Of a stretch of DNA of 64,000 bases, positions 9,892 through 20,980 are shown in pieces; position 1 is the first letter of the stretch, and each line of letters opens with the position of its first letter. Where the stretch lies: the NCBI GenBank assembly GCA_936440205.1, contig OW387133.1:51238374-51302373 (forward strand), written 5' to 3'. The position numbers and the translations under genes are program-made. Under the pieces are notes generated by a model, which was given only the letters and a program-made list of their open reading frames with translations, had not been told where the DNA came from and made no database searches. The stretch comes from Lepidonotus clava. Its lineage: Eukaryota; Annelida; Polychaeta; Phyllodocida; Polynoidae.

Positions 9892-11039
9892 ACTATATAT
9901 ATATATATATATAAATTTTCTGACAATTCTGGCAAGGATTCTTACAATGTCTAAGGGTCTCTGTAGAGAAAGAAGCACAGTTGCTTATATGGCACTGGAT
10001 TTTGTGTGGGCTCCACCAGAATGTTCTTCAATCACATCGTGAAACATCCTATTTTCAGGTATTTCAAAGGAGGCAAGACGGAAGCGTTGATTTCTACAGA
10101 AACTGGGCCGACTACAAAGCCGGGTTTGGAAATTTGGATGGGGAGTTCTTTCTTGGAAACGACAACATTCGTCTCTTAACAAAGAATCGCGACCAGAAGT
10201 TAAAGATCGAACTCCGTAGTCCTGGGGGAGAATTTGCTTATGCTGACTACTCAACTTTCTGGATAGACGATGAAAGCCAGAAATATAAGATGCATTCAGC
10301 TGGCTACTCCGGGGCTGTCCCACCAGGTATGATAGCGTGTTTAGGGCCGTCCCACCAGGTAAAATAACCTGGGGGGGGGGGGGAATTCCACTATAGGTAC
10401 AATAACGTGTTTAGGGCTGTCCCACTAGGTATAATAACACATTAACTGGTTAAGGCCTGTCCCACAAGTAAAATAGACATTTTTGGGCTGTCCCACCAGG
10501 AATGGTGACCAATTTAGGGCTGTCCCACAAGGTAAAGTTATATATTTTGAACTGTCCCAGAGGGGTCACTCTTCTATACCAGATAAAGTAAAAGATCAGT
10601 CAAATCTAATTGATTAAGCATGTACCTATCAATTAATCGTTCTTATCCCACAGCTATAACAATGGTGTAACAATGGTCTCGTTTACTTAAACTTTTTCAA
10701 AGAATAATCTCATATTATTTTCCTGGTCATGGTCTCTGCCGTAATCCTGGGCAAGAGATCGGACTCGTTTACTGCTGTAATGACTTAAAGATGTCTTATT
10801 CTATAGGTAACTCGCTGAATAATGGAAAGTTCTCTACCAAGGACCAGGACAACGACGACCATAAAAATAGCTGTGCCAATGCGTACTACGGAGGATGGTG
10901 GTACACGGCCTGCCACAGCTCCAACCTGAATGGTCTCTACGGCAACACCACCTATGCCATGGGGCTTAGCTGGAGAACCTGGACTGGCTACCACTTGTCA
11001 ATGACGAGCACCAAAATGATGATCAAGAAGAAGGCTTAG
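7174..11039 (+). CDS. Secreted fibrinogen-related domain protein (six coding exons)
   Basis: Coding exons: 7174-7374, 8343-8519, 8906-8957, 9310-9437, 10059-10326, 10807-11039 (352 aa). All introns are GT-AG and phases agree (0,0,1,0,1). Residues 1-20 are a signal peptide ([15 protein letters not shown]). Residues 21 to about 143 form an acidic, helical neck with single cysteines at 47 and 103 that could link subunits. Residues about 147-350 are a fibrinogen C-terminal domain: disulfide pair C148/C176, [24 protein letters not shown], the calcium loop DQDND (288-292), then C298 and C311 around [21 protein letters not shown] and NTT are N-glycosylation sites. It should be secreted, oligomeric and bind sugars or acetyl groups like ficolins, tachylectins and FREPs; the ligand cannot be read. 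Length and order fit ficolin-like proteins without a collagen stalk. The short third exon rests on phase and splice signals and is the weakest. Confidence 0.88.
7621..7728. repeat. (TGCG)n-(TG)n microsatellite in FReD intron 1
   Basis: A run of TGCG units passes into a long TG run. It generates long false reading frames made of Val/Cys or Thr/His. It lies in intron 1 (7375-8342), flanked by C-rich and T-rich tracts. Confidence 0.95.
9836..9913. repeat. (AT)n-(GT)n-(AT)n microsatellite in FReD intron 4
   Basis: A GT run is flanked on both sides by AT runs, within intron 4 (9438-10058). Confidence 0.95.
10311..10563 (+). repeat. Tandem copies of the exon 5 splice-donor junction in FReD intron 5
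   Basis: The end of exon 5 and its donor, GGGCTGTCCCACCAG|GTATGA, begin a run of about eight degenerate units of roughly 32 bases. Further units carry GGGC(C/T)GTCCCACCAGGTAAAA (10344), CCACTATAGGTACAATAA (about 10388), GGGCTGTCCCACTAGGTATAA (about 10414), CCTGTCCCACAAGTAAAA (about 10457), GGGCTGTCCCACCAGGAATGG (about 10487), GGGCTGTCCCACAAGGTAAAG (about 10517) and CTGTCCCAGAGGG (about 10551). Several keep an AGGTA-type donor. A G-run interrupts after the second unit. Confidence 0.85.
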
Positions 11040-11218
11040 TTCAATAAGTTCTCCTCTGAAACTTCTTTTTGGTGCAGTGTAAAACCTTTGGGCTGTTTAG
11101 GGTAATTGGTCACTAATCAGAGTGTTGTGATTAAGGTTTTATCAAAAGTAATTCCATCTACTACCAAAATGTTGTGACATCATTGATTAATGGCCTTTAG
11201 GAAGAATTGTAAGCTGTG

Positions 11219-11224
11219 AAATAA
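11219..11224 (+). promoter_or_regulatory. Candidate polyadenylation signal of the FReD gene
   Basis: AATAAA lies 180 bases after the FReD stop codon, the first canonical hexamer downstream. Another lies much further on near 12105. Which is used cannot be told from sequence. Confidence 0.45.
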
Positions 11225-11568
11225 AAGAATGATGGTCATAACAAATGGATAAGTGACCAATTAGCCTAGTTAAATTAGTTAAATTGTGACAACGAATGCT
11301 CTCAATTTCTAGTATGAAATCGCGTTTTCCTATATATGGTAAAATGATGTAGCGTTGTTGGCATTTCCTTAAAACTTTTCCAAACACACTTCAAATGAAA
11401 CAGAATTCTGATTTAAGTTTATTGAAAACGTGGTCCTTATCTGAAAATAGATAAGGAATAGACTATGCATACTGGTTGTTTTTGCTGTTGCTTTCCTTTT
11501 GATACTCAGATGCATAATAATTATGCTCAAATATTTTACAGTGATATTATGGTAGTGGTCTCAGACCT

Positions 11569-11936
11569 GCCCGGATGTGTGTGTCGGAAAGTGAATGAGA
11601 TAAATCCTTTTTCAGCCTCAAGTGAGTTAAATAAGTGAGAAACTTTCCGCAATATGGGTGTGAAATTTGCCTCCTCACCCAATATGGGTCAGGAATTCAA
11701 AAGGAGTTAAAGATATTAATGTGGAAAAGTGCTGAAACTGAACATTTTCTATGTGGATCAGGGGAAATAGATGAAACGATATAGGCATTAATGTGGTTTA
11801 ATGAATATTATACATACTTCAATTAAATCAACAAATAGGGGCATGGAATAATTGTATTAGCAAAATTCCTTCATTACAACTTGTGGTGTCCTTCAAAATG
11901 CGTCTGTTTTCAAAACCTCAACACACACATCCGGGC
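11569..11936. mobile_element. Possible short inverted-repeat element
   Basis: A perfect 16-base word, GCCCGGATGTGTGTGT (11569-11584), occurs inverted at 11921-11936, enclosing about 370 bp with no ORF. The spacing resembles a MITE. However, half the word is a GT run and no target-site duplication is clear, so it may be chance. Confidence 0.4.
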
Positions 11937-14900
11937 ATTGAGAAGGGATCCAAAGTCACCCCGCCGGGGGGACAATTGCAAATAATATGCCGGATTTCTT
12001 AATCCACAAAAGATTTATCAGATGTTCTGTAGACGTATTTCATGATGACAACTTATTTCTCTTGCCATTTATATAATTAAATGCTCTTTCAACAGGTTCA
12101 CTGAATAAAGTGCTTATAAATACAATTTTGAGTAGTTTTATTTTTACTGTACAATGACAATGGAATTTAAAGATACCTATTTAACCTTCAACGTGTTACA
12201 CTTAACTGAGATCTTTGGGCTAGTGTGGACCAAATCAGGGAAATTTTGATGAGGGTTTCAAGATTAGTAACTTGTACTACACGTAAAAACCGAAGTTTTA
12301 TCATGAGATACCTTTCAAATTCCCCTAATTAGCCTACTGAGTAACGAAAATATGGGCCCTGTTAATCCAAGGATTTCCTAGCTTATAAAAACAAATGGAA
12401 CAACAATTGAACTCTGAAATTGAAATAGTTTGGAAATAGAAAAGAAAGAAAAAGGAAAAAGGAAACCGAAGAATCAGGTGAGTGGGTTTAGGGGTGTTTG
12501 GAATGCATTTTTTGGAGGGGTAGGTCAAGCCTGCATGTAAAGGGTGTGTGTGTGGGGGGGGGGGAGGGGGGGTATTGAACTTTTGATTACGGTTTTAATA
12601 ATTCATTCTATAAAGGTAGAGGTTGGCGAGCAGCAGTTAGTGGTACTTAACAATATGTTCTTACCATTGCTAAGATAATTCACAAAATATTATTTCATAA
12701 GAAAACGTGCAAATCTTTGAAATTTTCCCTCCATGGGAGAGGGGGATACCGCACCCCCCACGCCACTACCCCCCCCCCCCCCCACCATGTACACCATCCC
12801 GAAGAGCAGCTCCTTTTCTTACATGGCAGCCTTAATGACTCGCTCTGAGCTTCTTATATTACAATGCCAGTCGGCCGGCAGCCAGGCCGAGCAAAGACAC
12901 GCTGACACGAGCAGCCAACCAGAAGTGGCTTCTGGGCCAATCTGCATGGCTTGGTGAGCGCCGACAATGGCTTCAAAGACAGGGAGCCGTCTATAGAGGG
13001 TTCCTAAGCAGGGGGCCAGGGCAACCTTCCCTGCACCCCACACCCAGTATCGGTAGCGTTAATAAGCAGCAACACCCTCCTTCAGATTCCTACCAAAGGG
13101 AACCAAAACTGTGCACAGCTGTTGGGAAATAATGATCCTAGGGTCGTGTTATTGGAATTGCTCGCACCTAATTAGGTCAAAGTTCAGAGGGAGAGTTTCT
13201 CCCCTGAGACCTAATTAAATGAAGCTTGATGCATCAAGTGTAACCAATAAATTTTGCTGATGATGCTTACCTCTGGTGATATACTCGAAATAGAATTGGC
13301 TATCCTATATTTGTGTGGGCTTCTTTCAGCCAATGAAAAGTGTTACTTTCGAATGAGCTGTTTTCTGGTTATACAACTTAAGATTTATGCAGATTTATGC
13401 AATCTATCAAGATATTCATTAAACTGTAATTATTATAGACACATGTATTGCTAAGGCCTAATAATTATTGCATTAAGGGTAAAAGCAGACTGAAGTTTCC
13501 TTCGCACCCACTTTTCTTTCCTTTTTCCCAAAAGTTCTCCAGTAGATTCACTGAAATTTTGCTCAAGCAATAAGACCATCGTGATAGGACAGATATTATA
13601 CCGTTTCTAGACCTAAATAAATATCTAACCCCTGGTTTCCTGTCCATAGACCTATAAATGAACCAGAAACAACACGGCCTAGATCTACATCAGGCTTTAG
13701 GTATCACTGCACTAACCAGCTAACTGTTGGTTACACCTGAACAGCTGCGACCGTAATTACACAGATCAGTAGATCCACTTCATCAGGACTTTTTCTGGTC
13801 GGCTGATCAATGATTGACTGTGGTGTACTTCAGATTAGGATCATGCTCCTTTATCTGTTCTTGCTGGTGTATGTTAACGCCTAGGGTAATCAGGATCAAG
13901 ATAGGACCCGAATTACATGTTATTAGTCCATATAAATGGATATTGGCCCAAAATTATTCAGATAAGGGTTTTGGTTTGTGCATTGTTAATGATTGAAATG
14001 AGGAGATTGTGATCCGATGAGGGGTGAGGATATTCTGCGCGGGAGTTCAGTAATTTTTAGTACTGTAAAGCATGTTCTTGGTATTCAAATGATACTAACA
14101 TTTAATATGGTATATGTTCAAATGCGATGCTAAATGTGTACACTATGAGACGACATGTGCCTGCAAAAACAGAGTACTGAAACTATAATACGCCTTTCTC
14201 TAGAAACATGCATATTGCCAATTTGAAAAATAGAAAAAAACATTTTAATCCGTCTTTAATCTGGCATTTTTGTTTAATGACAGATGGTGTTTTTTTTTGC
14301 AGTCTTCAAACAAGCCTTGTGTACAACAACCTCAAATGAGAGCAAATTAACCATACTCATTCAAGCCAATAAATTACTTATAACGCCAATTCAAGTTTTC
14401 TTTTCTGAAAACTTTGTAATATCTCCTCTGAGTTCTGAGACAAGAAAATTGATGGTGGCGCAAGGTGGGAGCGTCAGCCTACATTATGACCTCCGTGTTT
14501 TCCGGTCAGCACTAACTCGCCCCCTGGTGGCATTCATGCAGACCAGCGGGGGCATTAGGAACACCAGATAACACCAATAAGGTGCCACCACAGCGTGTCC
14601 TAATGGAGGAACCATGAATCAGCATCAGCGACGTCAGCAGACGACATTCATCCTTCTCAAGCAGAGGTTCCCGCGCAAATCTGTTCTATTGCATGGCGGA
14701 GATTCCACTTTTTAACTCCGCCTTTTTTCTGATCTTAAACATAGACCTAAGGATTAGAGACATAATTTTAGTCTTGGATGCTTTACACAAACTGGGAAAA
14801 AGTAAATGTTATAATGTTTGAAGTCGCTGAAAGTTTCTCAACCTATACATTATAACCTTTTCACCCTATATCTATTGACCAAGTTCAGTGTTCCAAGTCC

Positions 14901-15384
14901 TAAAGACAGAGTAATATATAGTTCTGGCAATATTTCCTATCTGTACTATCTTTGCAGGGGCCTAAAATCTCCGCACCATCACCACTTAGTGCGCAGCATT
15001 CGCCATGAATCAGTTGGCGCCATTTTCACCTTGGTGTAGTACGGTATTACCACCGCACCGTTGGTCCACGTCAATTACAGCTTCCGGGAAGAAGTGGCCA
15101 GGTGACGTCACTGATGCACAGAGACAGTGGCCGACCATGGGACCTGTCATCCCTATATATATATAATATTATATGATAAAAATATATACTTTTTCACTCC
15201 GCCTTTTTTTCTGATCTGTCAGAGTACTTTTTTCCTTACTCATAAGGTGAACTTTTCTTGGAACGATGATAACATTTGTTGGAGCCTATATAGCTTCTAT
15301 CTTGATTTGGCTAAACAGTTTGTTGGTTTTTTTTGGAAATTTTATTAACTTCTTCACGCGGAACACATGATCTTCCGGAGGTTA
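11937..15384. other. Intergenic DNA with short repeats
   Basis: No supported gene. It contains poly-G (about 12558) and poly-C (about 12769) tracts. A 30-base direct repeat, ACTCCGCCTTTTTTCTGATCT and flanks, occurs at about 14705 and again at about 15188. A strong CTCF-like word, CGCCCCCTGGTGGCA, lies at 14519-14533, and a CRE octamer TGACGTCA at 15103-15110. Confidence 0.4.
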
Positions 15385-15970
15385 GATGAATAATAATACA
15401 ATAATATGATATAGGAATATAAGATGAATTTTACATGATTGATGAGCAATGAATAAGTTACAAATTCTTCAAAACATAGTCCAGGGTTTGTCGATATAAG
15501 GTCAATGCACATTCATTATCAGCGACAAATCAATTTAATCATTTTCTTGAATTTAACCTTTGTGTTTGCCCACTGTACATTGACTGCTAACATTTCCCAT
15601 ATTCGTATACCTCGTATCATTGGACTACGTAAATAAATCTCATACTTTCTCTTCACCTTTTGCTTAAATTTAATCTTATTGTTACTTCGTAAAACAATAT
15701 TATGTCGGTGCAATACCAATTTACCATCAATTTTACTCTGTCTATACATAAGGCTACTTATATGTTCCCTCCATCTTAGAGTCAGAGGCTGAATCCTATA
15801 TAAACCATAGAGATCATCCATATTAACATCCCTATGTTCTCCATTGTCAATATAGGACACCGCCCTCTCCTGCAATTTCTCCAGTCTGTTATGAACACTG
15901 ATCGAAGAACTCTATCATAAAGTCTGCATAATCCAAAAGTGGTAGAATTGTCTGCTTGTAGATAGTACAC
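15385..15970 (-). mobile_element. LINE tail, C-terminal reverse-transcriptase remnant
   Basis: Reading the minus strand from about 15970 gives ACTIYKQTILPLLDYADFM, then LQERAVSYIDNGEHRD, LYRIQPLTLRWREHISSLMY and PMIRGIRIWEMLAVNVQW-TKVKFKKMI. This is the typical end of a non-LTR reverse transcriptase (thumb-side blocks). At least one frameshift separates the first and second parts, near 15890. The 3' side runs into a TAATAATA-rich tail near 15385-15415. The upstream part of the element is missing, so this is a 5'-truncated, decayed copy. The ending resembles the LINE tail at 46040-46378. Confidence 0.75.
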
Positions 15971-17984
15971 GCTATATCACTCAGTTTAGATGGTGTTCTG
16001 TTTTAAGTTATTAAGTGAATTCAATGGATTGCAGGTTACTCGGAAAGAAGATAGGAATTAAGGTTGTTTTTACAAAGGGAATGAAATACGAAACGTACAC
16101 TTTCTCGTAGCATTGCGAGTATATTCCAACTAATTTCTGTGATGTATGGGTCATTCTACAACATGTCTGCAGGTCATATTGTAGTAACCACTGTCCATAC
16201 GTCTTGAACGTCCTACCACACTGGGGTACGTTCCGCTCGCCCCCTTATCAGCGTGGCCCAGGCCGTAGACATAGGACGTATGTTCCTTCTTTCTTTTATG
16301 TGAGGCCAAGATATATACTAGGGGGTTGCTTGCAAGTCCTTTCGGCCTACTGTACAAAGCGCGCCTGCAAATATCGTTACTCTGTCTGTGGACAGCCTTG
16401 ATCTATATAGAAACCTTCTGAGCTCTCCCTCCCTTCTCCTAGGATCCACTAGATTTGCCCCAAGAAGCCATATGCCGTATATATGTTTTCTCTGTAGAAA
16501 TGTATATATCATAAGTAACCTGTTTCCCTGTTGAGCTAGACGCAGCATCCGAGTCAATAACATCGGATGTACATGGCGCCACCATGCGGCTTGTTTGGCC
16601 TCCGGTCACGTGGCGTCTATCTGGCCAATCAGAGACACCATTTCCCATGAGACGCGCCCGGAAGTGAAAATCATCAAAGAATTCTGCCTCGTTCTCGTTT
16701 GGTGCGTCCGTAGCGCCCCCTGGGAGCAGTCAGTCAACCATGTCCTCACTGACCAGGAATGGCATGCCCAGTGGTATTAACTGATAGGTTAGATGGATGG
16801 GGACATGCTAGAATATTCAACTTAGAAGCGCCTTAGACCTATAGTGTCGTTTGACCAATGTCATAGTGGGCTCTAAATGGTATACGAATTCCATCAACGG
16901 TATAGTCATAATCAGTACCCCCCACACTTGGATGGCATGCATTTGCATACATTCATTTCATGTTATTCTAATCTTGGCTCAACAGGAAAGACTCAACGAC
17001 TAATACACGTAATTAAGTTTGTATGATGTAGTAGCAATTGCATCCAGGTATTAATCATCTATGTTACAATAGTAGAAGTAATTTCTCCCCGCGAACTTCG
17101 TCAGCTATTGACAGTCTTGGATAGGAAGCGCTACTACATCATGGTAATGATTGATAATAACCGTCAAATATCTAATTATTACGAGTAAATAGCAAAGTTA
17201 ATGCAGACCATTTTCCGGTCAATAATCAGACTGAAAATGAATGCCTACTTCAGTTAATAGACATATATGTACCTCTATGATGCCAAACATAATGGCCTAT
17301 ATAGTTATGATAATTAACATGATGTTATAATGACAGAACCCTATACGTGAAAAGGGTGATTATGTAATCAATTTACCATTTCACGCATAATTATCAGCTG
17401 ATTTTGAAATGAATCAGGTGCAATTAGTTCCTTATTATAAAATCAAAAAGTAAAGTGTAACCACTGCAATCTGCATGGTTTTTGGCACATATCGGAAGGA
17501 GTTTGCTCCCTGCATACCTGCAACACCGCAATATACAATCGAATTCATATAAGTCTAAGTGAATAACGAAAAAATACGGACGTTCCATAAAGTGATTTTA
17601 GCCTGTCGGTGCTACATCCCAGGGGCAGGTTGGCAGTGCTGAGGGCCTAGCGGGAACGGGTCACTTATTATGGGATCAATCCGAAACTGACAACCCCACT
17701 TTTCACGGCGCCCGCCACCAGCCAATATGGGGGGACTGGAGTGCCTGCAGAGTTGGCAACTGAATATCGAAATGTGCAGGTCCTCAGGCTCAGGGGCGCC
17801 ATGGAAAGACGTCCAACCTACCGCTATGGAGGCTTTCATTAATGCTCTTACTTCTTCTTCGTGCCTTATGAATTAACTTCATTTCACAGGGTCCAGGTTG
17901 CATACTGCGATGTGCGCAATACATTCGGTGACCTCTTGGGCTTCTTTGAGTGCACAGGTGCATAGAATTAGCAATTGTTATTGC
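15971..17984. other. Intergenic DNA containing a promoter-like patch
   Basis: No coding region is supported. Apart from the motif cluster at 16560-16740 (separate entry) I see only ordinary AT-leaning sequence. Confidence 0.35.
16560..16740. promoter_or_regulatory. Promoter-like cluster of E-box, CCAAT and ETS motifs
   Basis: Within 60 bases lie CACGTG (16607-16612), GGCCAATCAG, a textbook NF-Y box (16623-16632), and CCCGGAAGTG, a textbook ETS site (16657-16666). The patch is GC- and CpG-richer than its flanks. No start codon with a long ORF follows on either strand. It could be the promoter of an unseen non-coding first exon (SSUH2 begins coding 9 kb downstream), an enhancer, or part of a repeat. 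Motif reading only. Confidence 0.3.
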
Positions 17985-18436
17985 AATAAGCCCATCCCAC
18001 ATTGGGTATATCACAGGGTTGGACAAGGGTCGGACAAAATTATGGCACAAGCAAACCTTGTCTCCTAGAGCTGGGATTACTGGAATAACTAAGAATTATG
18101 TTTTTCTAAATCCCTAAGTACTGATAAAACATTATGGTTTCTTAAATTTTACCAATTGACAGATTTGTAGGTTTGCCAGCCAATCAAAATGCTGCATTTT
18201 AGGGAAAATATGGTTGGACATTATAGGTTGGGCTGACAGGCTTTAACATTGGTTCCTATGGGGAAAAGGCTAATATATAAAGCTGCATTTTACAAATTTT
18301 AGGAGCAATTTGTCAACCAAACCACCATGGTCACTTTTGTTTCACACTTCTATCTTTGGGGATTAAATCAGAAAAAAATTGCTTTTGTAATTTCATGGTA
18401 AAATGTTATGTTCATGTATACTGGGATGGGCTTATT
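17985..18436. mobile_element. Short inverted-repeat element (MITE-like)
   Basis: AATAAGCCCATCCCAC (17985-18000) returns inverted as CTGGGATGGGCTTATT (18421-18436), 15 of 16 bases paired, enclosing about 420 bp without an ORF. No clear target-site duplication. Non-autonomous DNA element is the likeliest reading. Confidence 0.5.
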
Positions 18437-18479
18437 AGCAGTTGTCTCATTTATCTTAATAAGTCTATAGTCTTAATGA

Positions 18480-20980
18480 CGACTATAAGACATTGTGCAG
18501 ATGACGTCACACTAGCCAGAAATTAAAGGGACTGGCCGCGATATTGGTGATCAATTGATTATTTAGTTTCTAATAGCATATAGATACATTTTTTATTGTT
18601 AAACGATATATTTGTATTATTTAGGCAACTATAATTATTATGACATTTTATTCAAATTTTGGATAAGAATTGCTTATTAAATTTTATCTTTTGTGAAGCT
18701 GATGGTTATCACATGGCGATCACCAAAATCTGGTTACCTGACCCTGTCTGCACAAGATCTATAGGCATATCCTTGATAATATGCACAATGCTTGATGATG
18801 ATAATAATTAAGGATATGCGTGCTCCTGATAAATATATATATATTTTTTGAATGAGCAGAGCTCCTTTTATTTCAGGTATAAAATGTACATAGATGTCAG
18901 GTTCTGCTACAATTTTTTCTCTGTAGATAAAACTCTTTTTTTATAAGCATTCTTGAACACACACACACATATATATATATATAGAGTTTTTTTAAGGTAG
19001 ACAAAAACATCATACAAATAAGCCATTGGATATCACCATGAAATCATATAGAATCATAATCATCTGCGCAACCAAAGAATATTGAACAAAATGAACACAC
19101 TAAACAAATCTAACAGGTCTTACACAAAATTCAAAGGGTATCACCTGTATTAAAGACGATGTATTCTAGATAACAATTTCTTTACAAGGCACTTTCTCCT
19201 TTTTTTATCTTCCAACTGATTTATGTAATTTTCTACAGCTAGTTTACATCGTTATTCAAAAATCCACTGATAAACATCAAGTACACCATTGTGAAAAAGG
19301 TGCTGTCTGTATGTGTAAAACTTGGCCCAGAGAAAAATAAAATTAACAGTTCTGATTTTGTGTCCACTACCAGGAAGGCCTAGGAGATAGTCTCTATCAG
19401 ATAGCTGATTTACTTCATACTGTAAGACATTTTCAACTGCTCCTGATAAATATTAGTTTTGTCTGACTCTATGGAAAAGAGGAGAAGGATAGGAAATGCG
19501 AAAGATATGAATGTACAATTATACTTAGAACGATAGTCTCCAGTTGACAACACCAATTCTTCACGGTGGTATTAATAATGTTTACCAAACATCTGATTAC
19601 GTGCGCGTGGAAGGAGAATAGATAACAATGATGCCTATTTCCTCTTTGGACTAAGATAAACCATGGATAAGCATCTGTTTATCAACCTACCGACATCCAG
19701 TGCTTTCTAGAAATATGAGAAAAAACACTTGTAAACCTTATTTCCCTGCAAGGCAAATGCACGGAAACAGAACATAATTATAGAACATGATATGCAGGAA
19801 ACGAATTCAATCTCTCCGCCTGATGTGGTTTGGTGGATAGTGTACATGGAGGCCAGCGGTCCCAGTCCACTTGAGGTATAGGTCGGCCAATGGTGACTGT
19901 CGGCCAATGGCTGGAGTCGGCCAATGGTGGGGTCAGCCAATGTCATTGCCGAGTGTTCTATGTCTCCGGGCCCGTCCTATCGACTGCTCATTGGGGTCGG
20001 GTGAGCTGCTCGTGTTGGAGCTGTTCACGGACTGCTTGCAGGTCGTCAGAAGTGCCCATGTAGTAATAATACAATCATTTGAATCCTTTCAGATAAATAA
20101 GCACATTGCCTTTTGGTCAAAGGTGCGCTGTCCTGTCGACCTAATGTGACCTTTTGCACTAGTATTAATTTTAGTCCCACTAAGGAAATATAAGTTTATT
20201 GAGCCTGGATAATCATATTTATTATTTTGTTGCTTCTATCTTAGAATATCAATGCATATTTCTTTATTTCAAAATAGTATTATAATTAGATAACGAACTC
20301 TGATTCAGATTGCCAAACTTCAGAATTCATTGCAAAAATATTTACCCTTTGGTTAGATACATTTTGAAATAAAGCCATTGGAACGTTCCTATTTCCTAGT
20401 ATTAGAACCCCCTGTGGTACATCTTCATAGGAATCGACCATATGTATACAATTTGTGTTCCCTTATTGGGAAAATAACAAAACAATAACAACAATAAATT
20501 ATTGTTATTGGAGTTAAAGGAGACAGGAAATCTGGTAACCCTTCGCCAACGACCCGGGATACTTCCCATGCATGCCTTGGGGTCGACCAGGGATCCATAT
20601 TCACACCACATGGGTGTGACCTTGCAGCCAACCTCTTGTGTCCTTATTGCAAGACTCCTTGGCCTTCCCTATAGCCGTAGTGCAGATGCCGTTATATTAG
20701 CCAGGAAGGACCTGGCTGCAATATTGTTGATCATTTCACCATTTGTTACTTTTAGGCAAATAATTTTTAATAGGTCTATGATAAAATGCTATTCTGGTGT
20801 TGTTAAGGCATAATGTAAATCATTATAAATATTTCTTTTCTCCAATTTGGATATGTATTCCTGATCTATGCTCTTATTTATAAGGACCACGTGGAAATAA
20901 ATGTCAGAGAGATGGTCACCAAAAATTAAATGTAGTCACTAGACCATATACCTGCACAAGGTCTATAGGCCTGCCCTGGA
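18480..20980. repeat. Two diverged copies of a dispersed repeat (about 18480-18790 and 20670-20980)
   Basis: Both copies share, in order, GTGCAGATG-CGT, TAGCCAG, GGAC-TGGC-GC-ATATTG-TGATCA, and later GCACAAG-TCTATAGGC. They are clearly related but diverged. No coding frame is shared. Between them lie a (CA)n-(TA)n run (18957-18983) and a four-copy CGGCCAATGG array (19872-19942). The family is unknown. Confidence 0.45.
19872..19942 (+). repeat. Four-copy tandem repeat containing CCAAT
   Basis: The word GTCGGCCAATGG (last copy GTCAGCCAATGT) recurs four times at spacings of about 18 bases. Each copy contains a CCAAT core. It may be a simple minisatellite, or a cluster of NF-Y-like sites by accident. 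Confidence 0.7.

Noticed and set aside
14284-14571. 95-codon frame on the plus strand
   Set aside because: No recognisable domain, no clear splice signals; a CTCF-like word and CpG-rich sequence explain the GC rise.
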